Shown here: positions 1-10,698 of the stretch, one piece after another | Numbering within the stretch: position 1 is the first letter of the stretch | Layout of the letters: each line of letters begins with the position of its first letter | From: Rotaria socialis | Lineage: Eukaryota; Rotifera; Eurotatoria; Philodinida; Philodinidae | Reading direction: 5' to 3' | Assembly: GCA_905331475.1 (NCBI GenBank) | Contig: CAJNYU010003377.1 | Location: forward strand, 147,248-211,247 | Length of the DNA stretch: 64,000 nt | Position numbers and translations under genes: made by a program | Notes under the pieces: generated by a model | The model's database searches: none | What the model saw: only the letters and a program-made list of their open reading frames with translations | What the model was told of the DNA's origin: nothing

Positions 1-100
1 GTAAAATAGTTCTCAATTTTTTAATCGAATCTTTTGTTCGTACGCTGAAGAATACCGTAAAGCTATCTTATTTTTGTTTTACTTTCTAGATGTCATAAAA

Positions 101-1084
101 ATGAGCCACACTATTAAGCAATTGGAAGATTTACCTCATGAAATTCTTACTGAAATATTTGAATATATCGATGCTCCGAATCTTTTTCGAATATTTTCCA
201 ATCTTAATGGTCGTTTAAATAAAATTGTGAAATCTCTGCACACTCTTCATCTTTCTCTAACAACAACAGATGTTCATCAAATTTGTGCTTATAATCGTAT
301 TGCTCCACATATTAAGATTCTATGTATTTATGGACTAGCTCAATTAAATTTAAAATACTTCACAAATATTCGTCGACTTATTCTTATACAAGCATCCGAT
401 GAACTTGTTGAACAGCTCGGAGTCATTCGTCTTAAATCCTTAGAACATCTTACTATTTTCTTAGACAATCGTCAAGAAGAAGATTGTTTACCTTATCTTT
501 GGAATCGAATATTTATATATGATTATCCTGCTTTAATATCTTGTTGTTTGTATAAAATAAATTTAAAATGGACAAATTCACAATGGAGAATGATGCCATC
601 ATTATCTATACTAAAGATTGAAAACATTGATCTACTTATATATGAATCGATTCTATCATCGTGTCCTAATTTGTATTTTTTCAAGTTTACAAGATTAACA
701 TCTAAGTATGAATCAAAACAAATTAGACAACATCTGAATTTAAAAAAATTAGTTATCGTCATACCGTGGTTTGAAGATCTTTCACATGATTGTCATTCGC
801 ATAAATACTTTTCTTATGTACCAAAATTACAACAACTTATTGTTCATCGAACCAATGAAAGTAAAAGTATAGATGAAGCTTTTTTAAAATTTGATTGGTA
901 TATAACAGCTTTTAATCAATATTTACCATCACTCTGCCGTTTTGTTTATTATTTTCACATATTAAAATCTGATCGATTAGTAAATTCCGCTACGCAAAAT
1001 AGATTTGATCAAATTCAAGAAAATTTTAATTTGGCTCATCGTCGTTTATGTCAACGTCGATTAATTCTTGATTTTATAGGATAA
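101..1084 (+). CDS. F-box protein, tandem copy 1
   Basis: Single-exon gene of 327 aa. The first ATG is at 101, 11 nt after a pyrimidine-rich acceptor (ttttactttctag, AG at 88-89). The acceptor may receive a spliced leader or belong to a 5' UTR intron. Residues about 6-45 form an F-box: QLEDLPHEILTEIFEYID followed by a FRIFSNLNGRLN segment. The rest is a divergent Leu-rich region with the pattern CPNLYFFKF, as expected of a substrate-recruiting arm. F-box proteins bridge substrates to SKP1-cullin ubiquitin ligases; that role here comes from the family. It is the first of four related tandem genes (pseudogene at 3202, copies at 4453 and 5701) sharing the same order of motifs. Substrate unknown. 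Confidence 0.85.
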   Translation: MSHTIKQLEDLPHEILTEIFEYIDAPNLFRIFSNLNGRLNKIVKSLHTLHLSLTTTDVHQICAYNRIAPHIKILCIYGLAQLNLKYFTNIRRLILIQASDELVEQLGVIRLKSLEHLTIFLDNRQEEDCLPYLWNRIFIYDYPALISCCLYKINLKWTNSQWRMMPSLSILKIENIDLLIYESILSSCPNLYFFKFTRLTSKYESKQIRQHLNLKKLVIVIPWFEDLSHDCHSHKYFSYVPKLQQLIVHRTNESKSIDEAFLKFDWYITAFNQYLPSLCRFVYYFHILKSDRLVNSATQNRFDQIQENFNLAHRRLCQRRLILDFIG

Positions 1085-3201
1085 CTATAATTATTATTAT
1101 TATTCGATCTTTTTCATTTAATTCTATAAGATTAGTTCTAAAAGGTTGATCTTCGATGTATGTGTTAATCGTAGTCATTAATAAAGCAAATATGTCCGTC
1201 GTTCTCTAACAGCAAGTATAAGTCATTGATTCCTAGTCACTTCATCCACGCTTGTTGCTTTCTGTATATGTTAATCGAGTGGTTGCGCGCTTCTAATACT
1301 TTTTTTTGTCCAGCACGAGATGAAATTTTCGAAATAGAAAATAAAAAGTTTGATTTCTCGTCTCCCGGTGCGACAGACTTTATCGATATTTGAGCGCCGA
1401 GAGTATGCGAATAACGCCGCATTGCTCAAAGTTTTAGCGGAAGGCTGATAACTTGAGTCGAAAAAACAGATCGAATAAAATAATCTCCCTGTAATTAATT
1501 AGAAATAGCAGCTATATCATATTTCACAATTTAATTCCGTATAGATTCTTCTAACAGTTTTCAAGCAAAAAAAGAGAAAAACTGAATTAATAACAGATCA
1601 TTTCAATATCTGACTGTGATATTTATCTGTTGAGTTTGTAAATGTGATGAGCATAATATTTTACTGCGTCTTAGAGACTTTAATTTTTTCCTAATTGTGC
1701 ATTTTTCTGTCGTATTCATATTGTGATACATTCCCGAAGACTTGTAAATGAAAAATTGTTTTCAAAGGAGAATTATAGGGCAGTATAATAGTGCTTCTCG
1801 GATTACTTTAAGAGTGACATCCTGTCCCCTCTCCCCACTGCTTGGTTTGTTGACACGATGCATATGTCCTACCGAGTTTCGCATAATATTGTAAAACATC
1901 TCTCATATTTTTTATGAACTTTAGAATACTCTGTCCGTTTATTTGTAAGCGTTATGAATATAAATTTTGAAAAAGAGTTGTCATTTTGTGCTTGTGCATA
2001 TTGTGAGTGTGTTCATCTAATTTATAGCTTTTGAAATGCATTATTTGTAAACTTTGCCATTTTGTTTTAATAGTAAACAAATTGATATTATTTGCATGAC
2101 TTATATTTTTCTTTTAGATATTATTTTGTTAATGTAATTAAACAACCAAACATATCGTTCGTTATACATAAAATTCTTCTCGATCTATTATTTCAATGTT
2201 CGAAAATTTATTTGAATCCTGGTTCATAAAGAAAAGTTTCGTTTAAATGAACTATTGGAATTCTGATGTAATATTTTTAATGTGGAAAAACGAAGAAGCT
2301 GGATGGAATCGGTATGATAGTATCAGGCATTTACATTTTAAAATATCTTCGCGCAAATAATCTGAATTAAATTCAGATGCAGTTAAGACTCTAGATAAAT
2401 TCATCCAAACCAGCCTGTAGTTAAATAGAATTAGGTATCTATTTTTCCAATTGAAACGAAATCGTGTTCTTCACATCTCGATTGTAAAGTAGAATTTTTG
2501 CACGTACAATGCTTTGACCTCACGGATCAAATAAAAGGGCATGTAAATGCGCTGTATTTGACCCCTACAGATATAGCATCCAATGAGATCGCTGTATTCG
2601 ATAGCCGTTGTTCTGCGTTAATCATGTCCTATAAATGGCACGTTATTGAAGAGCTTATCATTTGCAATTTGCAACCATGTAATCATATAGAACAGATAGC
2701 TTTCGTCGACTTCTGTGCGACATAATCGCTTGTAGTGGCGTTAGAAAAAGCGTCTGAGTCACGTTTTATGACGAGCAATATTGAAGTCATTGTGACGTGC
2801 ATAAGGATACATTTGACCTGTCCAATAATGGCACGAAACATCGTAAAATTATATATTTTTTGTATTAACGAAAGGGGAAACAAAACAAAAACTACCTTTC
2901 TTCTCATTAACGAACGGCGTCAATTGATAAGATAGCACGTGGCATCTGATAGACGAACAATACGAGACGTATGCGACGAAATTACACATGCCTATGAGTA
3001 ACCATTTTATTTTAGTCGTAAGTATGCCGTATACACTACGATATAAATACAATTATCAAGATGTCGTGTAAAAATATTACCTGTTTACCTCACCTGTAAA
3101 TGCGAACATAGGATTGGAATACAAAAAAAAATTGATAATATACCGTTTATGATGATAAGCAAACAGTTTTTTGCACCTGTTTTAGATTCTATTTTTATGA
3201 A
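1085..3201. other. Intergenic, no gene recognised
   Basis: About 2.1 kb of AT-rich sequence between F-box copies 1 and 2. Short open frames exist on both strands (for example around 2500-2900), but they overlap each other, mostly lack a normal ATG context and resemble no family I know. I see no RNA gene or clear repeat. Confidence 0.5.
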
Positions 3202-4079
3202 ATGAATACCGACGTGTCACGATTGAAACAGATACCAAATGAAATTCCTATTGGATTATTTCAATATTTGATGCTCGCGATCTACTTCATGCTTTCCATA
3301 ATCTCAACTATCGATTCGATACATTAATTCAACCGTTTCCATATCTTACTCTTACCTTTCATATGAAACATTTTATTGGTAATCAAATAGATGAGAATGA
3401 TTATTATTTTTCTTTGTATGTTTATTTGCTGATGATTGGCCGAGTCATTAATGTTAATCTAAGTCAATTTTCAAATATCCGTTGTCTTAAATTAGAATGT
3501 CCGTTGAAGAAAGTATTGGCACAATTGAATTCTAACATCTCAACGCATTTAAAACATGTTTTCATATCGAATTTAGGTATTGGCAATTTTCCAAGCACTA
3601 TTATTTGTTAATTAAAATCTTCTATTTGAATAGGTTTGTTTGAAATAATCGATGAATGGACATGCTTATCATGATAGCAGACTTTAAAAATTTCATTTAT
3701 CACTTCGTTATCTTACAAATCAATTTTAGCAGCATGTCGAAATTTGTTGCATTTAGAATTTAGAATTTTTAATGCAGTTCAATTCAAATTAGATATTAAA
3801 TCACATAGAAATCTCAAACGAATGACAATACCTGTTGTAGATATGATATTGCCTTGGAATGATCAAGTTTTTGATAATTATTTATGTTGTGTACCGAATT
3901 CAGAAAAGTTAGTTATCTATCGATCAATATTTATCTCAAAAGCTGACGAATTCTTACTTGAATATGATTGGTCAGCATCGAAAATTGCATTATATTTATT
4001 ATCAGCTCGCCGTTTTTATTTCTATTTCCAAATTATTCAAATAGAAGAAAAATTTGTAAATATTGATATTAATCCGTAA
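3202..4079 (+). pseudogene. F-box protein pseudogene, tandem copy 2
   Basis: Collinear with the intact neighbours but broken. The ATG at 3202 opens a frame that starts like an F-box (LKQIPNEI) and ends at a stop about 40 codons later. From about 3270 the family sequence continues in another frame (DARDLLHAF, then YRFDTLIQ), so there is a frameshift near 3265-3272. The second frame stops at 3609-3611. The stretch 3612-3740 is heavily eroded, and the C-terminal part resumes at about 3744 (LHLEF, DNYLCCVPN, LLEYDWSASK) to a stop at 4079. An acceptor-like ttttag (AG at 3184-3185) remains upstream of the ATG. Two separated lesions plus an eroded middle make a sequencing error unlikely. Confidence 0.85.
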
Positions 4080-4452
4080 CAATCTCGCCGTATTATTTAT
4101 GAATATAAATAATTGAAAATTATTTCTTTTTCTAATATATTCCAGCATTTCATAGTGCTTACGTTAGTATTTTATTGTTTTAGATTATCATATAAAATGA
4201 ATAAATTTTCATGCGGAATGTAGAGAAATATCAATTCTTCGTATTGATTATCATCTCAGATCTACAAAATTTTGCCAAGCTTTTACAATACAAATGAACC
4301 AAATCTTCACAGCTCAATCACATGTAAGTTAGTAAATGATACTGTTCTATTTGTAAACCGATGACATATGAGACATTTACAAATTTGATTTTATCATCGT
4401 TTTCTCTCAAACTATGTCTATTCAGCTAACTGAATTCTCATCGTTTTAGATC
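4080..4452 (+). other. Spacer between F-box copies 2 and 3
   Basis: About 370 bp without coding potential. It ends in a pyrimidine-rich acceptor (catcgttttag, AG at 4448-4449) three bases before the ATG of the next gene. I see nothing else in it. Confidence 0.5.
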
Positions 4453-5430
4453 ATGAATACGCATAAATCTCAATTGGAAGATCTACCCAATGAATTACTA
4501 AGTGAAATATTAAGAAATCTTGATGCTCGAGATGTATTTCGAGCATTTTACCAGGTCAATAGCCGCTTCAATGAATTAATTCAATCATTTCAACATCTTC
4601 AACTTACTTTTCATATGAATTCAAATAATTTTCTTAAAACCAACGATGAAATATTCTCATTCTATGTTTACACATTAATTATTAGTCCATGGATTAATTT
4701 CAATCTTCAAAATTTTCCTCGCGTGCGTCGTCTTCGTTTAGATAATCCATTGCCAAAAGTCTTAGAACAACTACAACCAAATATCATGCCTCATTTAGAA
4801 TATCTATCCGTTTTTTATACATATAATATGTATGAGATGGTAATTTTACATGAAAACGTTTTCTCCAATCGTTTTGTTAATTTAAAATCTTGTGAACTCT
4901 ATGAAAAACAAACTCTAATAACCATACCGCATTGGACACAATCCCCATCGTTACAAGTATTGAAAACTGAATACATTGATTCAACTATTTTTAAAATAAT
5001 TCTTGGCGCATGTCCGAATTTATATTTTTTTAAATTTTACTTGTATCCAACCAATGGAATGACAACAGATATTCCGTTACATAACAATCTTAAGCATATG
5101 ATAATTGAACTACAAGACGTAGATTGGTACTATGACGATAATACAATCAACGCTTTTTTAAAATCTGTCCCAAAACTCGAACAACTTGAAATTCATCGAC
5201 GTTTTTATTCTCAGCATATGAGAGAAAACATCAAAGACTATGATTGGTTTTCATTAATAATTAAACATCGTTTACCAATATTAAGGCGATTTAGATTTTA
5301 TTTTCATCTATCCAAAGAAGAAAAATTAATCGGATGTATCGATGAGAATATACAAATTCAAATTGAACGTAATTTTCATGATGTACATAAAGGACTATAT
5401 CAGGCGCAAATTTTTATTGACAGAGAATAA
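4453..5430 (+). CDS. F-box protein, tandem copy 3
   Basis: Intact single-exon gene of 325 aa. The F-box covers residues about 6-45 (SQLEDLPNELLSEILRNLDA, then DVFRAFYQVNSRFNELI). The remainder is the Leu/Phe-rich region shared with copies 1, 2 and 4, including ACPNLYFFKFY and VPKLEQLEIHR. The ATG lies 3 nt after an acceptor AG, which fits trans-splicing of a leader exon directly upstream of the start. By family it is a candidate substrate adaptor of an SCF ubiquitin ligase; target unknown. Copy 2 upstream is the decayed relative, and the motif HMNSN/HMKHF after the F-box suggests copies 2 and 3 are especially close. Confidence 0.86.
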   Translation: MNTHKSQLEDLPNELLSEILRNLDARDVFRAFYQVNSRFNELIQSFQHLQLTFHMNSNNFLKTNDEIFSFYVYTLIISPWINFNLQNFPRVRRLRLDNPLPKVLEQLQPNIMPHLEYLSVFYTYNMYEMVILHENVFSNRFVNLKSCELYEKQTLITIPHWTQSPSLQVLKTEYIDSTIFKIILGACPNLYFFKFYLYPTNGMTTDIPLHNNLKHMIIELQDVDWYYDDNTINAFLKSVPKLEQLEIHRRFYSQHMRENIKDYDWFSLIIKHRLPILRRFRFYFHLSKEEKLIGCIDENIQIQIERNFHDVHKGLYQAQIFIDRE

Positions 5431-5700
5431 TTGTAAATAAATGTGCAGTTTGGTTTTTGTCTGTTTAATTATTTAAAATCCGTTACTCGGATTTAATTTA
5501 ATAATAAATTCGATTGTTTATTTTATTGCAGATACTTTTCTATTCATTTCTAGATGTTGTCGTAAATGCTGACTATTATTGGATGTTTTTTTAAATTCGT
5601 TCACGAAAGACCACGAGTATTCGGTGATCTGTGGATGATTTATGTTTCCCTTTAACTAAAATACAAATTTCTATATCTTATTTATAGATTAGTTGTGCAC

Positions 5701-6657
5701 ATGACTAACAATGTATTTCTATTTGAATCTTTACCCAATGAAATAATCATCGAACTATTTAAATATTTCGAAGCGCGAGATCTTATTCAAGCTTTTTATC
5801 ATTTAAACTCTCGTTTTAATTGTTTGATTCGATCTCTTACTCATCTGATTTATTCGACAAATAAAAATGACAATTATATTCTTTCGTATTCATTTATTTA
5901 TACTCTAGTTATTAATACAAAACTCGAAGACAAACTTAGTTGTTTTCCTAATATACATCGTATTCTTCTGGATTATGTAACCGATGATTTAATAACGCAA
6001 TTTAATAGTCAGGTATTACCTTGTTTAGAATATCTTTCAGTTTCTCACAAAGTTAGTCCATTCTATATGCCTGATTTACGTGGAAAAATTTTTTCAAATG
6101 GATTTCCAAATTTAAAATCTTGCTATATATCTCGAATGAAACCAGCATATACGTTACGTGAATGGACACGATCGCCGTCATTGCGTTTTCTAAGATTAAA
6201 CGATATTGACGCATCGATTTATACATCCATCCTTTTGGCATGTCCAAATTTATATTATCTTAAATTTAGATTACCAGAAAGATCAAAAATCGAATCGAAT
6301 ATTGTGCTACACTCTAATCTTAAACGATTGCTAATTAATTTGAATCACGATGAATGGCCATGGGATGACAATTTTCTAGACGGTTATTTAGCATGTGTGC
6401 CTAATCTTGAAAAACTACGAATAAACCGATCAGTATCAGTAGATTCCAATGTAATGAATTTTCTTCAACATTATGATTGGCTTCTATCCACAATTTCGAA
6501 GCGTTTATTAGTAATTGATCGATTTGAATTCGATTTTAATGTTAAACGAACGAATGGATTCATGGAGTATGATTTTCAAGAGATTTCTCGGTGTCTTAAG
6601 AACAAATTTAATAATGTTTATAGAAACCGGTTTAACAGTCGATTGGTGATTTTTTAA
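5701..6657 (+). CDS. F-box protein, tandem copy 4
   Basis: Intact single-exon gene of 318 aa starting at the ATG at 5701. The upstream in-frame GTG is not a plausible eukaryotic start. The F-box is at residues about 7-45 (FESLPNEIIIELFKYFEARD, then LIQAFYHLNSRFNCLI). The C-terminal region matches its neighbours in order (ACPNLYYLKF, LACVPNLEKLRI, HYDWLLSTISKR). An acceptor-like ttatttatag (AG at 5686-5687) precedes the ATG by 13 nt. By family a ubiquitin-ligase substrate adaptor, substrate unknown. It is the last member of the array; the next gene is the unrelated mL43. Confidence 0.85.
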   Translation: MTNNVFLFESLPNEIIIELFKYFEARDLIQAFYHLNSRFNCLIRSLTHLIYSTNKNDNYILSYSFIYTLVINTKLEDKLSCFPNIHRILLDYVTDDLITQFNSQVLPCLEYLSVSHKVSPFYMPDLRGKIFSNGFPNLKSCYISRMKPAYTLREWTRSPSLRFLRLNDIDASIYTSILLACPNLYYLKFRLPERSKIESNIVLHSNLKRLLINLNHDEWPWDDNFLDGYLACVPNLEKLRINRSVSVDSNVMNFLQHYDWLLSTISKRLLVIDRFEFDFNVKRTNGFMEYDFQEISRCLKNKFNNVYRNRFNSRLVIF

Positions 6658-7038
6658 ATGTCAATGTAATTAAAATATTTTTTTATGTTGTTTTCGTAAA
6701 TGCAATACTATTTATTTTAATTAGAGTATTCTTTTAAGCGAATAAATAATTGTTCATTTCAATTAAGATATTTATCGAACTGAATAATCATTCATACATG
6801 TGATCACTTGAATAAACAATAGAAGTTAATAATTTTCATTTACGAATGGAATGACTTAATTCAATTATGTTCGCCTAGGGTTACACCACGAAATAGCGCC
6901 ATCTATGATATCTTCGTTTCCATTGGTGGACTGCTTTTTACCATTCATGGTTTTTTTTAGCACTTGCACATATTTTGATTTTTCACACGCTAAATATCGG
7001 ATAATAATAAAAATAAAACTGAATTGTTTTTCATTTAG
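6658..7038 (+). other. Spacer between F-box copy 4 and mL43
   Basis: About 380 bp. It ends in the acceptor ttttcatttag (AG at 7037-7038) immediately before the ATG of the mL43 gene. It may hold the mL43 promoter and 5' leader. No other feature seen. Confidence 0.45.
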
Positions 7039-7635
7039 ATGTCTCAATTTCTTCGCCGTATTACTTCATTACCTATTCAATCGATTCGTTCTTTTCATTC
7101 GTTCGATGACGTAACACCAGCAAAATATATTTCAACTCGCCTTAAAAACGGTGTTGGCTCTCGATATGTTTGTCAATTACAACGACTAACCATACAAGTC
7201 TGTAAAGAATTTCGTACATCTTTCGGTACAAGAGATTGGATTGCTAATGATCTAACGAAATTCGCACGTGAGCACCCATATGTTGTTGTTTATGTTCAAC
7301 CACGCCGCCATCGTGCACCAAATATAGTTGGTGAATATCTCACTGGTGATCGTCAATGGATTCCACTTTCGAATTGTGATCGAGAGAAAGTTAATTGGTG
7401 GATTCATTCGTTGTTAACACAAAAAGGTGATCCACAATGGAGATTATTAAAGCAAATGCACACAGATTCACCATCAGTACAAGGTATATGGACACCATTT
7501 ACTAATAAACCAATTGATCGAATAACAAGAATGTATCCAGATAAAGATCTTACTGAAATGGAATATCCACATATAACAGCAACGCAACAAATCCAAGAAT
7601 TATTTGAACAAGAAAAACTGAATAAAACTTCTTAG
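7039..7635 (+). CDS. MRPL43: Mitochondrial large-subunit ribosomal protein mL43
   Basis: Intact 198 aa protein of the L51/S25/CI-B8 thioredoxin-like family, a component of the mitoribosome large subunit. Recognisable blocks are YVCQLQRLTIQVCKEF near residue 48, FAREHPYVVVYVQPRRHRAP near 75-95, and the C-terminal HTDSPSVQGIWTPFTNKP, which matches the mL43 signature around the HTDNPSIQG segment of animal proteins. The first 20 residues (MSQFLRRITSLPIQSIRSFH) are basic and hydroxylated with no acidic residue, as for a mitochondrial import sequence. The ATG directly abuts a splice acceptor AG, so the mature mRNA probably starts with a leader exon joined at the start codon. Length is close to the usual animal size. 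Confidence 0.93.
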   Translation: MSQFLRRITSLPIQSIRSFHSFDDVTPAKYISTRLKNGVGSRYVCQLQRLTIQVCKEFRTSFGTRDWIANDLTKFAREHPYVVVYVQPRRHRAPNIVGEYLTGDRQWIPLSNCDREKVNWWIHSLLTQKGDPQWRLLKQMHTDSPSVQGIWTPFTNKPIDRITRMYPDKDLTEMEYPHITATQQIQELFEQEKLNKTS

Positions 7636-7903
7636 TGTTTTCTTTCTTTTTTAAAGTTTTTGTTATTAAATTAGGAGAATCATTTCATGAAAGCTAAAAC
7701 AAACAGCAGTATCTGATACTTAATTCATGATTATTAAAGTAGTTTAATAGTCGAACGATTTATTAATGTTATCAAACAAATGCTTTTTTTTCTTTTTGTT
7801 TTCTAGATCTATTAAACATAGTTTTCATATGACTCGATATCTTTGTGTCTTCACTCATTGGCTATAATGTTTTCGGCTAAAACCTCAGAAACATTTGCAA
7901 TAA

Positions 7904-9877
7904 ATGCCATTTATTCATCGTACAGTACAAAATCCGGTTGTTCGTCGTTTGATAGAACGGTGTCGTACAATCGATATTCGCCAATCGTTGGCGACACTAT
8001 GTCTCTTTCTAATTCTCTCATTTTTCACTTCTGGTATCATTAATGTGCTGTTACACGTTTTATATAAAAAAAACTCTCCATCATCAATATCATCATCATC
8101 ACTTAGTCTATTTCGAACCAGTCATATTTTCTTTCCATCCGATTCAACATCTTTACAATGTTCTTCGCCACAAAACAGTGAATTACAAACACATAGTTCG
8201 CATGAAAAATCTTTGAATACAGAACGAAAATATACCAAAGATCAATCAAAACATAGCAATATCTCTAGTGGTAAAGAATCTTATGGGATAAGATGAACAT
8301 GTTTCATTTGAGAAAAAAAATCCGTCTATACCATTTTCGATAACAATTCATGACAAATAAGATCTTTCATTTTTATCGGGTGATAGTAAATGGCATAATT
8401 GAATATATTCACTAAATAAGTCATGCCTAGTTGAGTTTGATCTTTAGTTTTATATCTGTGTATTTTTCAAAAGTGTACTAGTGAAAATCGACACGTACGT
8501 TTATAAAAATAATTTTGACAGAGTAGTTTCTATACAATTATAAATTGTAACATTTTCCAGAGATACCATAAAAACAAACGAAGTAAATAGTTGAAGATTT
8601 TTGTCATATGTTAGATACAAAATGAAAGTTCGCATGTGTCTTATGATTGATTCCACACAACGGTATAATTTAGCTTTTCAAATGAAGATTGATCATTTTA
8701 TCCAATCGATTTCTTCATTTTCCATAAATAACGATAAATCTTTTTCTAAATAGATCTTCGACAAGAAGCTGAAACTTCGCTTCATCTAGCACTTCGTTTA
8801 ATAGCTGAAAATAAATTTGAAAAAGCACGAAAAGTTTTCGAACATGGATTAACACTTGATCCATATAATTCGGAAATTCTTGTTGAATATGGACAATTTC
8901 TTGAACATCATCATCATGATTTAATACGTGCAGAAAATTTATACACACGTGCTCTAGTTAAACAACCAACAAATCCTCGAGCGTTGGAATTAAAAAGACG
9001 TGCATCGCCGTTGGTCGAAGAAATTGATCAAAAATATTTTATTCTTATTGATAATCTTCTTCAAGAACTCTATCGAATACCTGATACAAATCCTCATTTA
9101 CGACGTGCCAAACGTGATGCATATTATTTACATATCTATCATTCTAATGCTATCGAAGGTAACACACTTAATCTTCGTGAAACACGACATATTGTCGAAA
9201 CACGTATGGCTATCGGAGGAAAATCTCTTATTGAACAACAAGAAGTGCTTGGTCTTGATTTAGCGTTACAGTATGTTAATTCGACATTAGTAAATCGTCT
9301 TGGTTCAATAACACAACAAGATATATTTGATATTCATCGTCGAGTTTTAGGTTTTGTCGATCCTGTTGAAGCTGGTCATTTACGTAAACATCAAGTTTAT
9401 GTTGGATCATTTGTTCCACCTTCAGCCGTCGAAGTACAAAATTATCTCGATGACTTTCTTGTTTGGCTTAATTCATTGGAAGATACACGAGATCTTCATG
9501 CGATTGAATTAGCTGCAATAGCACATTATAAATTTGTTTATATTCATCCATTTATTGATGGAAACGGTCGAACAGGACGCTTACTAATGAATTTAATTTT
9601 AATGAGATCTGGTTTTCCTCCAGTTATTATCAAAAAGTCAGATCGTTTAGCTTACTATTCATATTTGGATCAAGCCAACGATGGAGATATACGACCGTTA
9701 ATACGTTTCATTGCTAAATGTACTGAGCGAACATTAACAGAATTTATTCATCAATCACAACCAACGAGAAGTACTGGACAAGAATTAACACTAGCTGATG
9801 ATGATGATGATGATGATATGGGAGATGAGACGAGTGACAGAAGGAATCGATTTGACGAACGAATTATTATGGTATAA
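7904..9877 (+). CDS. FICD: Protein adenylyltransferase FICD (Fic domain, TPR)
   Basis: Two exons, 7904-8270 and 8754-9877, give 496 aa with a clean phase-1 junction (AGTG/gtaaag to ctaaatag/ATCTTC). A single hydrophobic segment at about residues 29-52 makes a type II signal anchor. Then come a Ser/Lys-rich linker, TPR-like helices at about 125-195 (EAETSLHLAL, DLIRAENLYTRAL) and the Fic domain. The autoinhibitory motif reads NAIEGN (Glu257) and the catalytic motif HPFIDGNGRTGR is at 387-398. By family it AMPylates and de-AMPylates the ER chaperone BiP, with the lumenal glutamate switching between activities; all key residues are present. The C-terminus carries an unusual Asp run (GAT repeats near 9800). 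The N-terminal ATG is the weakest point of the model. Confidence 0.92.
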
Positions 9878-10698
9878 GAATATATTAATTTAATAGTTTA
9901 TCCAGTGAAAAATGTATATGTATTAAGATAAATTTTTATTTATTTGTTTGACTTTTTTTTGTTGCCTGTATTATTTCATTTAAATAAAAAAAGAGAGAAT
10001 TATTTAATGAAATTGATGAAAATAATTCATCTGAATTTACTATCACATACGTCAGAGAAAGAAAAATGATGCTTGCACAATGAAAACATTTGGGAAATTT
10101 TCTTCTTTCAAGTGCTAGAAATCACTAAAATATTGCAATTGTTAAGATCACACTCATTGCTTGTTAGTTCTGGCGCGAACATCAGTATAAAAAAATTCAA
10201 TCGAAACTACTTCAACATGGTTACAATTATCTTCGAAGATCTGCAAGTTTGTTTAATTTTTAATATTAGAACAAGGAATGATGAAATTAAAAATTCATAC
10301 TGATTTCAAAGAAATTTTTCTCAGTATATCTTGTGGAAAACATGTTGAGTACAACTTTCAATAGCTATTTCTATAAAATTTTAAAAGCCTACAATCAAAT
10401 GTGTAATTAAGTTGCGAGAAACATTAACGCAGAACGATTACCTTCATCCGTTATCGCTACATTATCTCTATTCAAATATTTTCTTGCACGATCAATGTTT
10501 CATATCTTTGTTTCTTATCGCTAAACCGATACTACGAATAAGTTTAATTTTTCTTCCTTTTTTTCGAACGCACCGCTCACGTTTAGGGAATGTTTGCGTG
10601 CATTTTCAAATTTTTCTTTTCTGTCGATTGCGCGTCTTCGATTTTACTATGAAGCACACGTGATGTATATCTAACTGTGTATAGTTATCATATTTAAG
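9878..10698. other. Intergenic, FICD to the Cys/His-rich gene
   Basis: About 820 bp, AT-rich. Open frames near 10073 and 10412 start at non-ATG codons or are compositionally non-coding. Nothing else recognised. Confidence 0.45.

Noticed and set aside
523..762. Minus-strand open frame inside F-box copy 1
   Set aside because: Shadow of the intact plus-strand gene; no family resemblance.
2498..2935. Overlapping short open frames on both strands
   Set aside because: Non-ATG starts, mutual overlap and no recognisable motif or splice context.
8715..8948. Minus-strand frame at the start of FICD exon 2
   Set aside because: Antisense shadow of the TPR-coding exon.
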